Shown here: positions 1-9,772 of the stretch, in pieces | How positions within the stretch are numbered: the stretch's first letter is position 1 | Layout: every line of letters begins with the position of its first letter | Assembly: GCA_900769975.1 (NCBI GenBank) | Contig: CAAGIR010000093.1 | Location: 1-58,012, forward strand | Direction: 5' to 3' | Length of the DNA: 58,012 bases | Source: Spirochaetia bacterium | Lineage (GTDB): Bacteria; Spirochaetota; Spirochaetia; Treponematales; Treponemataceae | Notes under the pieces: generated by a model | Told to the model about the DNA's origin: nothing | Database searches by the model: none | Seen by the model: the letters and a program-made list of their open reading frames with translations, nothing else | Translations under genes and position numbers: made by a program

Positions 1-105
1 CGGCGGCAGGGCTACGGATATCCCGATGATGACTATTTTTTCCTCAAGCTCTTTGATGCTTCAAGAAAAGTTTATATCAGAAATCAGAAATCACACAAAA
101 TTTAG
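1..105 (+). CDS. C-terminal fragment of an unrecognised protein
   Basis: The window opens inside an uninterrupted frame of 34 codons that ends in TAG at 103-105. The tail is aromatic and acidic, then basic (YGYPDDDYFF near its start, NQKSHKI at the end), which looks like a normal protein end. It uses more GC-rich codons (CGG, GGC, CCC, CTC) than the neighbouring genes. It converges on ispH with only 17 bases between the stops. No family can be named from so little sequence; a chance open frame is the alternative. Confidence 0.4.
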   Translation, partial: RRQGYGYPDDDYFFLKLFDASRKVYIRNQKSHKI

Positions 106-122
106 GATTGAGCCAAAAAAAA

Positions 123-977
123 TTATCTTTCTTCCAGTTTTTTCTGCACTTCAAAAATAATTTCATCAGGCGTACTAGCCCCAGCTGTTATACCCACCTT
201 TTGTAAAGAAAAAAACTGCTGCGGAATATCCTGTGCAGTTTGAATAAGCGCTGCATTTTTACAGTTTTTTTGTGCCGTCTGGTATAGGCGTTTTGTATTG
301 GCCGAAGTTTTCCCGCCAATTACCAGCACACCATCAACTGTTTTACATAAATCAAGCAAAGCATCCTGCCTTTCATTTGTCGCAGGACAAATTGTATGCA
401 TAACTGCAAGATTTTTTATTTTTTCTTTCAGAAATTTTTCAATTTTTTCAAATTCCGCCGGACTGTAAGTTGTCTGACTCAAAAGAATTACATTTTTATC
501 GTAAAATTTATCTTCGTTTAGATTTTGGGCTTCCTTAAAATCCTGTATAAGACAAAAATTTTTTCCAGCATAACCAGCAATTCCTATTACTTCACCATGA
601 TTTTTATCGCCAGTCAAAATTACGTAATCATTTTTCATAGAATAACGTTCTACCATTTTTTGACTCGCTTTTACCCTAGGACAAGTTGCATCAATTATTT
701 TACAGTTTTTTTCTTCCAGTATTTTAAAGATAATATCAGCCACACCATGAGCACGAATAATCACCACGCTCTCTGCAGGAATTTCATTTACATTTTTTTC
801 TTCTATAATCGATAAACCTTTTTTTTCAAAAGCCTGCAAAACTTTTTCGTTATGAATTAAAGGTCCCAGCGAAAAAACATTTTTTCCTTTATTTTCTTCC
901 AGTGCTTTTTCAGCAAGTTCAACCGCTCGCCTTACACCAAAACAAAATCCCATTACAGAAGCAAATTTTATTTCCAT
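123..977 (-). CDS. ispH: 4-hydroxy-3-methylbut-2-enyl diphosphate reductase (LytB/IspH)
   Basis: IspH is the last enzyme of the methylerythritol phosphate pathway: it converts HMBPP into IPP and DMAPP with an iron-sulfur cluster. The 284-residue protein has normal length and the three cluster cysteines in family context: C12 (MGFCFGVRRAVE), C99 (IDATCPRV) and C197 (HTICPATNERQ). Other conserved pieces are RAHGV near 75, GDKNHGEV near 124 and the C-terminal GITAGASTPD. No Shine-Dalgarno is visible before the ATG. A TGT-GATAAA extended -10 lies 8 bases upstream (986-991), so the mRNA may be nearly leaderless. The gene lies downstream of secF but is separated from it by a terminator, so it is probably its own transcript. 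Confidence 0.97.
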   Translation of the reverse strand: MEIKFASVMGFCFGVRRAVELAEKALEENKGKNVFSLGPLIHNEKVLQAFEKKGLSIIEEKNVNEIPAESVVIIRAHGVADIIFKILEEKNCKIIDATCPRVKASQKMVERYSMKNDYVILTGDKNHGEVIGIAGYAGKNFCLIQDFKEAQNLNEDKFYDKNVILLSQTTYSPAEFEKIEKFLKEKIKNLAVMHTICPATNERQDALLDLCKTVDGVLVIGGKTSANTKRLYQTAQKNCKNAALIQTAQDIPQQFFSLQKVGITAGASTPDEIIFEVQKKLEER

Positions 978-1017
978 AAAAAAACTTTATCACATATACA
1001 TAAAAAAATCAAAAAGA

Positions 1018-1054
1018 ATAAAAAAAAGCTGCCTACTCTATTCGAATAGACAGC
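1018..1054 (-). terminator. Rho-independent terminator after secF
   Basis: Read on the minus strand, a hairpin with a perfect TCTATTC/GAATAGA palindrome and an outer CTG/CAG clamp (one side carries a 5-base bulge) is followed by eight T residues. It sits 25 bases after the secF stop and ends the yajC-secD-secF transcript before ispH. Confidence 0.8.
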
Positions 1055-1079
1055 CTTAAAAATCAGTTTTTATAAACTA

Positions 1080-2282
1080 TTATTCTTTTTTCAAAGAATG
1101 ATGTACACCGTATTCTGGTTTCCAATTCTTTCGTGACAAACTTATGAATGCACTTGAAATAAAGATAGAAGAATACATACCGCTCAACAAACCTACTATC
1201 AAAGCCAAAGAGAAATCTTTAATTGAACCAGTAGTAAAGATGAAAAGCGACATTACAGCAAATAATGTTGTAACAGTTGTCAAAACAGAACGAACAAATG
1301 TATCCGACAAAGACTTATTCAAAATTTCATTGAAGTTTTTTGCTTCAGGCATCATCTTTAAGTTGTATCGTATTCTGTCAAGAATTACTACAGTTGCGTT
1401 TATAGAGTAACCTACAATTGTAAGAACTGCAGCCAGAACTGTAACAGAAAATTCCATTCCAGACCAGCAGATAAATGTAAACATTATTAAAGTATCATGA
1501 AGCAAAGCAATTACAGAACCAAGCGCAAAATCCCAATGGAAACGGATTGCAGCATATGCCCAAATCAAAACAATTACACAGATAAACATTATAATAGATT
1601 TACGTGTTGTAGATTTTGACATACCAGAACCAATAAAGTCTGTTTTTACAATTGCAACATTTTCTTTTCCAAATTTACTGTACAGTTTTTCATTTACAGC
1701 AGCCTGCAAATCATTCTGAGCATCACCTTCTTTCACACCCATACGAACCTGATAAGAAGCATCGGCACCAGAACCAAGCTGTTTAATTTCAACATTTTCA
1801 CTACCCAAAGCATCACGAATATCATCAGTTGTAATTTCAGATGTTCCAGCAGGATAAACATAAAGTTTTTCTGTAGAAAGAACTGTAGAAACAGCAGAGT
1901 TCAAGAATAATTTTGTAGTATCATAAGAAGAATTAGTTACATTCATCTGAACACCGTCAATTTTATTTACTTCATCAGCAAGTTCACCAACAGTTTTCAA
2001 CACTGCAAAATTAAAAGAACGTGTTTCATTATTTGAGCCAGTTCCTGTAATAACCAAATCCATTTGACCTGCAGACAAATCTAAAGAAATCTTTGCAGCA
2101 CCGTTATATGTAATATCAGCAACAGGATTAGCCACACGAACTTCTTCGATAAGGCCTGGTTTAAAATCAAGTCCCAGATTAATTCCTTTTGCAAATAATC
2201 CAATAATTCCAAAAATAATAATAACAGCACTAATGATTGTACAAGGGATAAAACCTTTATTAAAGTTAATTGTCTTTTTCAT
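1080..2282 (-). CDS. secF: Protein translocase subunit SecF
   Basis: SecF pairs with SecD in the inner membrane and uses the proton gradient to help pull secreted proteins out of the SecYEG channel. The 400-residue protein has an N-terminal membrane helix (about 11-33), the family motif GLDFKPGLIEEV just after it (about 37-48), a periplasmic domain, then five more helices in the second half with AAVLTIVGYSINATVVILDR (about 275-294), the usual SecF/SecD transmembrane signature. It overlaps secD by one base (TAATG), so translation is coupled. The periplasmic domain is longer than in E. coli SecF, as is common in spirochetes. Confidence 0.95.
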   Translation of the reverse strand: MKKTINFNKGFIPCTIISAVIIIFGIIGLFAKGINLGLDFKPGLIEEVRVANPVADITYNGAAKISLDLSAGQMDLVITGTGSNNETRSFNFAVLKTVGELADEVNKIDGVQMNVTNSSYDTTKLFLNSAVSTVLSTEKLYVYPAGTSEITTDDIRDALGSENVEIKQLGSGADASYQVRMGVKEGDAQNDLQAAVNEKLYSKFGKENVAIVKTDFIGSGMSKSTTRKSIIMFICVIVLIWAYAAIRFHWDFALGSVIALLHDTLIMFTFICWSGMEFSVTVLAAVLTIVGYSINATVVILDRIRYNLKMMPEAKNFNEILNKSLSDTFVRSVLTTVTTLFAVMSLFIFTTGSIKDFSLALIVGLLSGMYSSIFISSAFISLSRKNWKPEYGVHHSLKKE

Positions 2283-4027
2283 TATTTAATCCCCCAGCCA
2301 ATACTTACTTTTTTTGCATGTAAAACATCTGTATCAAAGTCAAAAATTAATCTTGAAACAAACAATGCTGTAAATACAGAAGAACATACACCAATTGCTA
2401 AAGAAACAGCAAAACCTTGAATTGCACCAGTACCAAGCTGACTTAAAAAGATTGCCGCAATAAATGTTGTAATGTTAGAGTCCATAATTGCCCAGAATGC
2501 ATTATCAAATCCTAAAGAAATTGCAGCGGCACGACTCTTTCCTTGTCTTAATTCTTCTTTTATACGTTCAAAAATCAAAACGTTTGCATCAACTGCCATA
2601 CCGATTGTAAGAATCATACCAGCAATTGAAGAAAGTGTAAGTGTAAGATTGAAAGCAGACAATACAGAGAACATAATGTAAAGGTTCAAAACCTGAGCAA
2701 CAACGGCATTAATACCAGAAGCCTTGTAGAAAATAAGCATAAAGATAAGGATTAAACCAAGACCAAGTATAATTGCCATTACACCCTGATGAATTGCCTG
2801 TTCGCCCAAAGAAGCACCAATTACCTGCTGACTTTCTACTTCAAGAGGAACGTTCAACCATGCAGTCTGAAGCACTTTTTTGATATTGTTTGCTTCTTCG
2901 TAACTGAATCCTCCTGAAAGAGAAACAGAACCACCAGTTATTGCACTTTGAATTCTTGCATTTGATTTAACTTTATTATCGCTTACGATAGCAAGATTTT
3001 CGCCAACGTGTGCACTTGTAAAATCTGCAAAAATCTGAGCACCTTCATTATCCAGATTAAAACAAACTTCCGGCTGATTTGTAAATTCATCTGCACGAAC
3101 TTCAGCCGATTTAACATGCTGTCCGTCAAGTGCAATTTCTTTCTTTACAACAAGCCAGTCAATTCTTTCGTCAAGACCATATTCATCTTTTGTATAAACA
3201 CCAAAAACTTCACAATCTTCTGGAATAACAGAAGGATCCATTAATTCACCAGCAGCATTGAAAGTTGTTGCAGGATGCTGTAAATAGTAAGTTTTGAAAG
3301 TATTTGTTGCGGCATCATCAACAAGACGAAAATTCAAAATACCTTTACCCATAATTAAAGTATTAATGGCATCGGCTTGTGCAGCACCAGGAATTTCAAT
3401 GTAAATGCGGTCATCACCCTGCTGACGAATAACAGGAGAAGTAAGACCAAATTTATCAATTCTGCCTGTAAGGTTCTCAATTGCATTAGCCATGGCTTCT
3501 TTTTTGAATTCCGATGTATTTTCAGATGTAACCTGTTCACCCATAGACGCTACAGCCGCATCCAAGTCTGCTTTTACGATAATGTTCATACCGCCAGACA
3601 AATCAAGACCAAGTTTTACAGAATTTTCGTAATATTTTTTTGCCTTTAAAATCTGATCACGATAGCGGATTTGAAATACATTCATAAATTCAAGTTCGCT
3701 GTCATAAACAGAAACTACATCTTTTACAGTTAAAGGCGAAGGAAGTTTTTTGCCTAAAACTTTGTAACGATTTTTTACATCCTTTTTTATCCATGCCTTA
3801 TCTTCTGGAAGAAGTGCCGAAGAATCATTTTCCAGTAATGATTTGATTTCACGTACATCTTCTGCTGCCATAAGTTCTGCATAACTCTTAATGTTTTCTG
3901 TAGAACCTAAAGCAAGCTGTTGCATTTCTTTTGGAGTTCTTCCATACCAACTGATCGAAGGCCACAGAAAAACAAAACAAAGTGCCAATACAACAAGAAG
4001 AACTACTAAACGAGTTCGTTTGTTCAT
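2282..4027 (-). CDS. secD: Protein translocase subunit SecD
   Basis: SecD is the large partner of SecF in the SecDF accessory complex of the Sec translocon. The 581-residue protein starts with one membrane helix (about 5-25), carries the LGLDLSGGMNIIV motif (about 139-151) that opens the periplasmic P1 domain, and ends with a five-helix bundle holding MILTIGMAVDANVLIFERIKE. It lies 18 bases after yajC and overlaps secF by one base, which gives the common bacterial order yajC-secD-secF and indicates one operon. Confidence 0.96.
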   Translation of the reverse strand: MNKRTRLVVLLVVLALCFVFLWPSISWYGRTPKEMQQLALGSTENIKSYAELMAAEDVREIKSLLENDSSALLPEDKAWIKKDVKNRYKVLGKKLPSPLTVKDVVSVYDSELEFMNVFQIRYRDQILKAKKYYENSVKLGLDLSGGMNIIVKADLDAAVASMGEQVTSENTSEFKKEAMANAIENLTGRIDKFGLTSPVIRQQGDDRIYIEIPGAAQADAINTLIMGKGILNFRLVDDAATNTFKTYYLQHPATTFNAAGELMDPSVIPEDCEVFGVYTKDEYGLDERIDWLVVKKEIALDGQHVKSAEVRADEFTNQPEVCFNLDNEGAQIFADFTSAHVGENLAIVSDNKVKSNARIQSAITGGSVSLSGGFSYEEANNIKKVLQTAWLNVPLEVESQQVIGASLGEQAIHQGVMAIILGLGLILIFMLIFYKASGINAVVAQVLNLYIMFSVLSAFNLTLTLSSIAGMILTIGMAVDANVLIFERIKEELRQGKSRAAAISLGFDNAFWAIMDSNITTFIAAIFLSQLGTGAIQGFAVSLAIGVCSSVFTALFVSRLIFDFDTDVLHAKKVSIGWGIK

Positions 4028-4044
4028 TTTATTACTCCGAATAT

Positions 4045-4500
4045 TTATTTATTTTCTGAAGTTTCAGTTTCTGTTTCGGCATTTTCTTCCTGTTCTGCCT
4101 TAACTTCTTCTTTTACTTCTGTTTTCTTATTTTTTTTCGCAGATTTTTTTGCTGCTTCTTCTGCAAGCTTTGCTTTTTCTGCATCTGAAAGTTCAACACT
4201 GGCAATTGCAGTTCGATTAAATTCCATTTTGCAATCTTCATCTACTTTTAAGATGACAGTTTTGTCTTTCACAGAAGATACAACTCCATGAATTCCACCA
4301 ATTGTAATTACTTTATCACCTTTTTTAAGAGCGTTAAGCATTTTTTCTGTTTCTTTCTGTTTTTTATTCTGTGGACGAATCAAAAAGAAATAAAAAATAA
4401 CAATGATTAATAAAAATGGAAGTAAAGTTCCAAGAAGGGAACCTGAAGTAGAAGCAGAACCAGCTGAACCTGCTGCCTGCAAAAATGGGATAAATGTCAT
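4045..4500 (-). CDS. yajC: Preprotein translocase subunit YajC
   Basis: YajC is a small single-span membrane protein that associates with SecDF. The protein starts with a short Gly/Ala/Ser-rich stretch, then a hydrophobic helix LLPFLLIIVIFYFFLIRPQN (the RPQ motif is diagnostic), the conserved KKGDKVITIGGIHGVV segment, and a highly charged Lys/Glu-rich tail longer than in E. coli. I chose the ATG at 4500, giving 151 residues, because it follows a GGA-rich ribosome site and matches the usual family start. A longer reading that begins with TTG at 4557 adds 19 unconvincing residues. Confidence 0.93.
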   Translation of the reverse strand: MTFIPFLQAAGSAGSASTSGSLLGTLLPFLLIIVIFYFFLIRPQNKKQKETEKMLNALKKGDKVITIGGIHGVVSSVKDKTVILKVDEDCKMEFNRTAIASVELSDAEKAKLAEEAAKKSAKKNKKTEVKEEVKAEQEENAETETETSENK

Positions 4501-4760
4501 ATACTTTTTCCATCCTAGAATTATAGAATCTGACACACCTGCACAAAACTTCTCCAATGAAAAATTTAACCAGGTGTTTTAAAGCATTTTTCTTGTACTT
4601 TAAACAAAATCAGTTCTATAAGTATAACATTATTATTAATAGTTTTCAATTAAAAAAAATTGCAAACAATTAAATTTATTCAAATTCTGTATTTAATTGC
4701 TTTTGTGAAGAAAATAGTGTAATGCAGTGACTTTTAAATCTGCCGAAATAAAATGTACGG

Positions 4761-6587
4761 TTATTGTACAAGTTTTGTTAATGCTTCGTTCAACTGTTTT
4801 ATGGAATTATTATTCGGGTTAATGGCAACAACCTGGCGTAAATAATACTGAGCCTTGCGGTAATCCTTTTTTTCGTAATAAATTTCATACAATCGGAACA
4901 AAGCATCACTGTTGCGGGGATTCATGCTCAAACTGGAACGCAAATCAGCAAGGGATTTATCTTCTGCAATCTGCAAAAAACTTCTTACATAATAAAGATA
5001 ACTTTTCATTTTTGAAGAAGCATCTGGCAAAAGCGAATCTATATATTTAAGAACTACGTCACGATTTCCCACTTTTGAATAGGCAAAAATATACGCTTTC
5101 AGAATATCTTCATCTTCGGGGTGTTTTGCAAGCTGAGTTTTAGAAAAATCAAAGGCTTCTGATTGTTTATTAAGCTTAAAGCAAATCTGAACAAATTTTG
5201 TAACTATTTCTGATGAAAAATTTTGTGTATCAATAATTTTTTTGCAGATTTTGTATGATTCATTCCAGTTTTCACGCTGCATGAGTGCATTTAACGCATA
5301 TGTCATAGCTTCTGTGTTGTCAGGTTCTTTTCTAAGCACAATTTCTGTTAATTCATCGGCATATTTTCCTGCAACTGGCAAATCTGTAAGCGAGGAAATT
5401 TTTGCAGCAAGCATCAGCACTTCGATATTATCAGGATAAAGTTGAAGCGCTTTTTCAATTGTTTCTGTGGCCGCCGTTGTATTTTTGCTCCAGTCAAGCT
5501 GAATTTTTGTACGCAAAATCAAATAGTCTAGAGAAGAATCATCTTGACGGGCATACACATCTAAAAGTGAAACGGCTTTAATATAATCTTTTTTTTCTAC
5601 GAGGATTTTTGCACGAAATAAAAGGAATTCCAGATTGTTAGGATTCTGCTGCAGCACTTTTGCAACATACATTTCTGCATCATCATAATTTTTTAAATCA
5701 AAAGAAACATACGCTTTTTGCTTTAAAACTTCTATATTATTTTCTTCAAGATTGAATTTATTCAAAATTTCTTGTGCAAGCTGAAGTTTTCCTGTTTTGT
5801 AAAGGCAATCAGCATAACCGAGTACAATTTCATCTGTATCAGAAGACTGGTCGTACGAATCTTTAAAATAAGGCAGGGCTTCTTCATATTTATGATTTTT
5901 TACCAGATAAACTGCCATTAAATATTTTGCGAGGATAGAATTTTCATTCATCTTCATGGCATTTTTTATTGCGTTGTGACAGTTTTCCAGTATTTCTGAA
6001 GCCTGCGGATTATTCAGATTAAAAAAAGGATTTACAATAACAAGTGCGGGCAGCAAAGTTGAAAGAAAATCAACATTTCCCGTACTCGAATCAAAAAACC
6101 CCTGTTTCGCTGAATTTATGGCACCAAGATATGAGTTTTCACTGTTCGCTTCAACTGGTTCCCAAGTAATTTTTTGAGACGGCCAGACATTTTTCATAAT
6201 TTCTGTCGCAATGGAAATCAAAACTTTTTCATTTTCTTCATATAAATCTTCGCTTTTTTTGATTTTTTGCATTGCATTTTTAAGTGACTGTGGAGTGCCG
6301 TTTTCTACCTGCAAGACTATCTGTTCGTCTATTTTATGAAAGAACGTTCTTTTCTGGATTTCCAGTTTTACGGCTTCGCTTGTGTCTATTTTTCCATCAG
6401 TAGAATTGCTGTCATCGGATGCTTTTTTATTCTGTTCTGTCTGCAAATTATCTGCTTCTGCGGTCGTTGTATTAGAAGTTTTTTTCTTTGTTTTTTTTGA
6501 CGCACAAAAAAGCGGACTGCTTAAAAAAACAGTCATAAAAACGAGAAAAATACATTTTCTAAAAAAGCGTGTATTCAAAATCGGCAC
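4761..6587 (-). CDS. Exported tetratricopeptide-repeat protein
   Basis: This is a 608-residue protein with a basic, hydrophobic N-terminal signal (FRKCIFLVFMTVFLSSPLFC), a Lys/Thr/Asn-rich linker to about residue 65, and then helical repeats with the TPR spacing of small and aromatic residues (for example YLVKNHKYEEALPYFKDSYD and YYEKKDYRKAQYYLRQVVA). It probably scaffolds an envelope complex in the periplasm; the partner is unknown. The start is GTG at 6587 or, more likely, TTG at 6578, which lies a good distance after TAGGTG. The gene follows the membrane protein at 6606-7226 by 18 bases and is probably cotranscribed with it. Function beyond TPR binding cannot be read from sequence. Confidence 0.85.
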   Translation of the reverse strand: MPILNTRFFRKCIFLVFMTVFLSSPLFCASKKTKKKTSNTTTAEADNLQTEQNKKASDDSNSTDGKIDTSEAVKLEIQKRTFFHKIDEQIVLQVENGTPQSLKNAMQKIKKSEDLYEENEKVLISIATEIMKNVWPSQKITWEPVEANSENSYLGAINSAKQGFFDSSTGNVDFLSTLLPALVIVNPFFNLNNPQASEILENCHNAIKNAMKMNENSILAKYLMAVYLVKNHKYEEALPYFKDSYDQSSDTDEIVLGYADCLYKTGKLQLAQEILNKFNLEENNIEVLKQKAYVSFDLKNYDDAEMYVAKVLQQNPNNLEFLLFRAKILVEKKDYIKAVSLLDVYARQDDSSLDYLILRTKIQLDWSKNTTAATETIEKALQLYPDNIEVLMLAAKISSLTDLPVAGKYADELTEIVLRKEPDNTEAMTYALNALMQRENWNESYKICKKIIDTQNFSSEIVTKFVQICFKLNKQSEAFDFSKTQLAKHPEDEDILKAYIFAYSKVGNRDVVLKYIDSLLPDASSKMKSYLYYVRSFLQIAEDKSLADLRSSLSMNPRNSDALFRLYEIYYEKKDYRKAQYYLRQVVAINPNNNSIKQLNEALTKLVQ

Positions 6588-6605
6588 CTAAAAAATCAAT
6601 ACACT

Positions 6606-7226
6606 TTATTTATTTTCATTTTCAATTTCCATAAAAGGCTCTTCTTCATCTGAAAAAGTACCAGTTTCATCATCAATAATCACAAGTTCTTTATGTCTTT
6701 TTTGAATTAAAAAGAATATAAACAAGGCAACTGCAACCAGAACCATAAAAACAGGACCCAGAACGGTCACTAATTCCAAAAATGATTTTTTTATTATTTT
6801 AAATGTAAAAAGGGAAAACCAAACTCCCATAAAAAACATTGTTACTGCAGGAATTACATATCCAAATTTAATTTTTCTATATTTATAATATCCGCTTATA
6901 TAAAGAATAATGCCTGTTATCATAGTGTAAACCGGCCACAATTCTTTTAAGCTTACAACAGAAGAATATATAGAAAAAAACTGCAATATTCCCCAGCAGA
7001 AAATCACAAGTCCTATGAATAAATGTGTCGCTCTTTTTGTTATTTTTACCGCAAGAGTGCAAATTAAAATGCCCAGTATAAGCTGCAAAACCTTAAAAAT
7101 GGGTGCCAGAATTTCTATAACTACAGGAGGCGCAACAAACATCGTAAAAATAGCAGAAAAAATAAAAAGCGTTATTGCACAAGGAATAAAAATGTTAATC
7201 AGAACTGACTTTTTTGATTCTTTCAT
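6606..7226 (-). CDS. Six-helix membrane protein with acidic tail
   Basis: This is a 206-residue protein with about six hydrophobic segments (roughly 10-32, 40-62, 68-90, 96-115, 122-143, 150-176) and a short cytoplasmic tail rich in Asp and Glu. No family motif is recognised; the overall look is that of small spirochete DUF membrane proteins. An AGGAGG ribosome site precedes the ATG. It is the first gene of a pair with the exported TPR protein, and the pair is divergent from the envelope cluster starting at 7358, so a role at the cell envelope is a guess from context. Confidence 0.75.
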   Translation of the reverse strand: MKESKKSVLINIFIPCAITLFIFSAIFTMFVAPPVVIEILAPIFKVLQLILGILICTLAVKITKRATHLFIGLVIFCWGILQFFSIYSSVVSLKELWPVYTMITGIILYISGYYKYRKIKFGYVIPAVTMFFMGVWFSLFTFKIIKKSFLELVTVLGPVFMVLVAVALFIFFLIQKRHKELVIIDDETGTFSDEEEPFMEIENENK

Positions 7227-7322
7227 TTTTGCCTCCTATTAAAGCCAAGCAGGAAGTGTGCATCTTCATTTTGACTTTTTATTGTAATAATTTTATTTTA
7301 ATAATACAAAGAAAAATTAATC

Positions 7323-7357
7323 TTTACAATAACTATCGTCTATGATAAATTCTATTT
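7323..7357 (+). promoter_or_regulatory. Promoter of the lipoprotein/MltD/OmpA cluster, predicted leaderless
   Basis: TTTACA (7323-7328), a 17-base spacer, then TGA-TAAATT (-10 at 7346-7351) and six bases to the ATG at 7358. No Shine-Dalgarno fits before that ATG. Transcription normally starts about 7 bases after the -10, which would place it on the start codon. Confidence 0.55.
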
Positions 7358-8422
7358 ATGAATTCTAACGTTTTATTTACTAAAATTTGTTTCTTTTTCG
7401 CTATTTTTTATATTTTTGTTTCCTGCAGCAATCATTCGGATAATATTATAGAAGAAAATCAAATAAAATTAAATAATAATCAGCAGGAATTACAAGAAAT
7501 TCTTGAAACCCAAACTTTAAACGACAAACAGCGCTATTCCATTATCAATCAGATGGCAAATAATCTGCTTTCTACAAAAGATTATCAGGAAGTAATTTTA
7601 TTTTTAACTGACTGGGTGGAAAAAAATCCCGACGATATGTACAATTCTTACTGGCTTTTGATGACGGCTTACGCATATCTTTCGATTGGTGCAGAACCTG
7701 TTGCTGAATATTATTTTGACAGGATTTTAAACCAATGTCAGGATTTACTTGTAAAAGGCAATTCCGTTCATTTTATGTGCCTTCAAAACCTTATTCAAAT
7801 CAGTAAAACACCTTCGCACAGAATTAAATATTTTAATGAACTTATCAATAGATTTTCGCAAAATGTTAACATTACGGAACTTTACCTTCGTCTTGCACTT
7901 GAATACGAAAATGACAGCCAATGGGACCAGGCTTTAAAAACTTACTCGTTATTTTTGCAGCAGCCAGATGCCACAACAATTCAAATTCCAGGTGAACCTG
8001 ACGCCTATAAAAATGCACGTCATCTTGTTGACTTTAATAATTCTTCTAAAGACTGGACATTTGAAAGTTTACCTGCTCTGGAAGAAGCTGTAAAAAAGGC
8101 AATCAGAAATTACAATTGGAAAGCACTTGACAGTTACAAAGCAAAAGTTAACTTTTTTACAATGTCGTGGAAACAAGATGAAAACGATGCAAACTCTCAG
8201 GAAGATACACCTATGGCTTCCTGGGCAAGAGGAAAAAGAATCAGATATAGTGACACTTTGGACGAAGCATCAAATCCAAATGAAGCATATTTACGCACCT
8301 GGGGCTGGAACACTTACGTACCAATATTTTATTTTTACTTCAGAAAAATTAACTTTCCTGTAGACCCCGACATTCATGGTAACTGGGAATGGGCAGGAAT
8401 CTATTTAGGAAACAAATTGTAA
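7358..8422 (+). CDS. Putative lipoprotein with helical repeats
   Basis: This is a 354-residue protein. The N-terminus is a lipoprotein signal: hydrophobic run CFFFAIFYIFVS followed by C23 (lipobox FVSC). After it come helical, TPR-like segments (about 50-220) rich in Tyr, Leu and Glu, and a Trp/Tyr-rich C-terminus. I do not recognise a catalytic family. It overlaps the next gene by one base (TAATG), so it is translationally coupled to the MltD-like transglycosylase, which suggests a role in guiding or regulating wall remodelling in the periplasm. It could equally be a structural outer-membrane lipoprotein. Confidence 0.8.
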   Translation: MNSNVLFTKICFFFAIFYIFVSCSNHSDNIIEENQIKLNNNQQELQEILETQTLNDKQRYSIINQMANNLLSTKDYQEVILFLTDWVEKNPDDMYNSYWLLMTAYAYLSIGAEPVAEYYFDRILNQCQDLLVKGNSVHFMCLQNLIQISKTPSHRIKYFNELINRFSQNVNITELYLRLALEYENDSQWDQALKTYSLFLQQPDATTIQIPGEPDAYKNARHLVDFNNSSKDWTFESLPALEEAVKKAIRNYNWKALDSYKAKVNFFTMSWKQDENDANSQEDTPMASWARGKRIRYSDTLDEASNPNEAYLRTWGWNTYVPIFYFYFRKINFPVDPDIHGNWEWAGIYLGNKL

Positions 8423-9732
8423 TGTACAAAAGATTTTTTTTATTCGCTACGGGAATTTTTACTGCTTTCTTTTTACTTTATGCAAATGACGATAACACAA
8501 CAGACAATTCATTATCTTCGTCTGCGCAAAATGAAAACGCTCTATTAACTCTTGAAGAACTAATAGAAGAAACTAACCTTTCCGAAGAATTTTTGCAGGA
8601 AGAACTTCTTTTAGAAAATCAAATGAACAAAGAAGAACAGGAAAATGAACTTGCTCCAAAAAATCAGCAAGATAAGGAAAATCTGGAAAACAAGGAAGAC
8701 AAAACTTTTCAAAACGAAGATTTATCTGAACAAGTTGAGCCAACGCCTGTAATCAAAAAAGAAATTTCGTTTATTACGGATGAAATGCTTGAACGACCAG
8801 AAGTTGAAAAATTCCGAAAACAATATCTTAACGAAAAATGGCTTAAACATCTTTATAATATTCTTGAAAATGCGATGGAATACCGTCTTTACGTTCGCAA
8901 AGCAGTACAGGATAAAGAACTGCCCGAAATTCTTGAATATCTGCCAGTTGTGGAATCAAACTATAAAACAAATGCAAAGTCAAAATCTGGCGCAATCGGA
9001 ATGTGGCAATTTATGGCAAACAGCGTTTATCCTTTTCTTGTTTTAGATGATTTTGTGGATGAACGGCTTGACCCCTGGAAATCTACAGAAGCGGCATTGC
9101 GAAAACTGATGGAAAATTATAATTATTTTGGTGACTGGCTTATTGCAATTGCTGCATATAATTGCGGTGTCGGTGCCATGAATAAAATCCTTAATAAAGC
9201 CGAAAAAAAAGATTTCTGGTATCTCGTTGATAAAAAACTTTTGCCACAGCAGACTGCCGATTATGTTCCAAAACTTATTGCAATTGCGGACCTCGCCATT
9301 AACTGCGAATACTATCAAATTAATCTGCCAAATCATGAAGAAGAATTCAATACGCTTATAAACGAAAAAAACGGACTTTTTGATTACATAACAGTGGAAA
9401 AATCGTATTCTTTACGTCAGCTCGCACAAGAAATGAGAATGGATTACAACACTTTGAAGACTTTAAATCCGTCTTATATCCGCGACATAACGTATCCTGT
9501 AAAAAAATCAGAAATTCGTCTGCCTCTGGGAATGAAAAAATCGGCCGAAGATGCTGTTTCAAAATTAATACCTATAGAATTTCCGTTTAAGTATACTGTT
9601 GTAAAAGGTGATTCTTTGTGGTCCATTTCGCGCCAGTTTAATGTGAGCATTCAATCCATTTGCGATTTAAACAATATTCGGGAAAATGATATTTTAAGAA
9701 TTGGAAAAATTCTTTATATTCCTGCAAAATAA
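8422..9732 (+). CDS. MltD-like membrane-bound lytic murein transglycosylase with LysM domains
   Basis: The enzyme class cleaves the glycan strands of peptidoglycan to 1,6-anhydromuramyl ends. The 436-residue protein has an N-terminal hydrophobic signal (about 1-20), a long Glu/Gln/Asn-rich linker (30-110), an SLT domain (about 150-270) with catalytic Glu in LPVVESNY (E178), the GAIGMWQFM motif and AIAAYNCGVGAMNKIL, and then one weak LysM-like repeat near 340 and one clear LysM at the end (YTVVKGDSLWSISRQFNVS). This is the layout of MltD. The start at 8422 overlaps the lipoprotein stop (TAATG), and an OmpA-like gene follows. Confidence 0.93.
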   Translation: MYKRFFLFATGIFTAFFLLYANDDNTTDNSLSSSAQNENALLTLEELIEETNLSEEFLQEELLLENQMNKEEQENELAPKNQQDKENLENKEDKTFQNEDLSEQVEPTPVIKKEISFITDEMLERPEVEKFRKQYLNEKWLKHLYNILENAMEYRLYVRKAVQDKELPEILEYLPVVESNYKTNAKSKSGAIGMWQFMANSVYPFLVLDDFVDERLDPWKSTEAALRKLMENYNYFGDWLIAIAAYNCGVGAMNKILNKAEKKDFWYLVDKKLLPQQTADYVPKLIAIADLAINCEYYQINLPNHEEEFNTLINEKNGLFDYITVEKSYSLRQLAQEMRMDYNTLKTLNPSYIRDITYPVKKSEIRLPLGMKKSAEDAVSKLIPIEFPFKYTVVKGDSLWSISRQFNVSIQSICDLNNIRENDILRIGKILYIPAK

Positions 9733-9772
9733 TCCGATTAATATAAAAGAATTGTATTTTTCAGGGGATTTT

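Noticed and set aside
4501..4557. Longer YajC start at TTG 4557
   Set aside because: It adds residues absent from the family and has no ribosome site; ATG at 4500 fits better.
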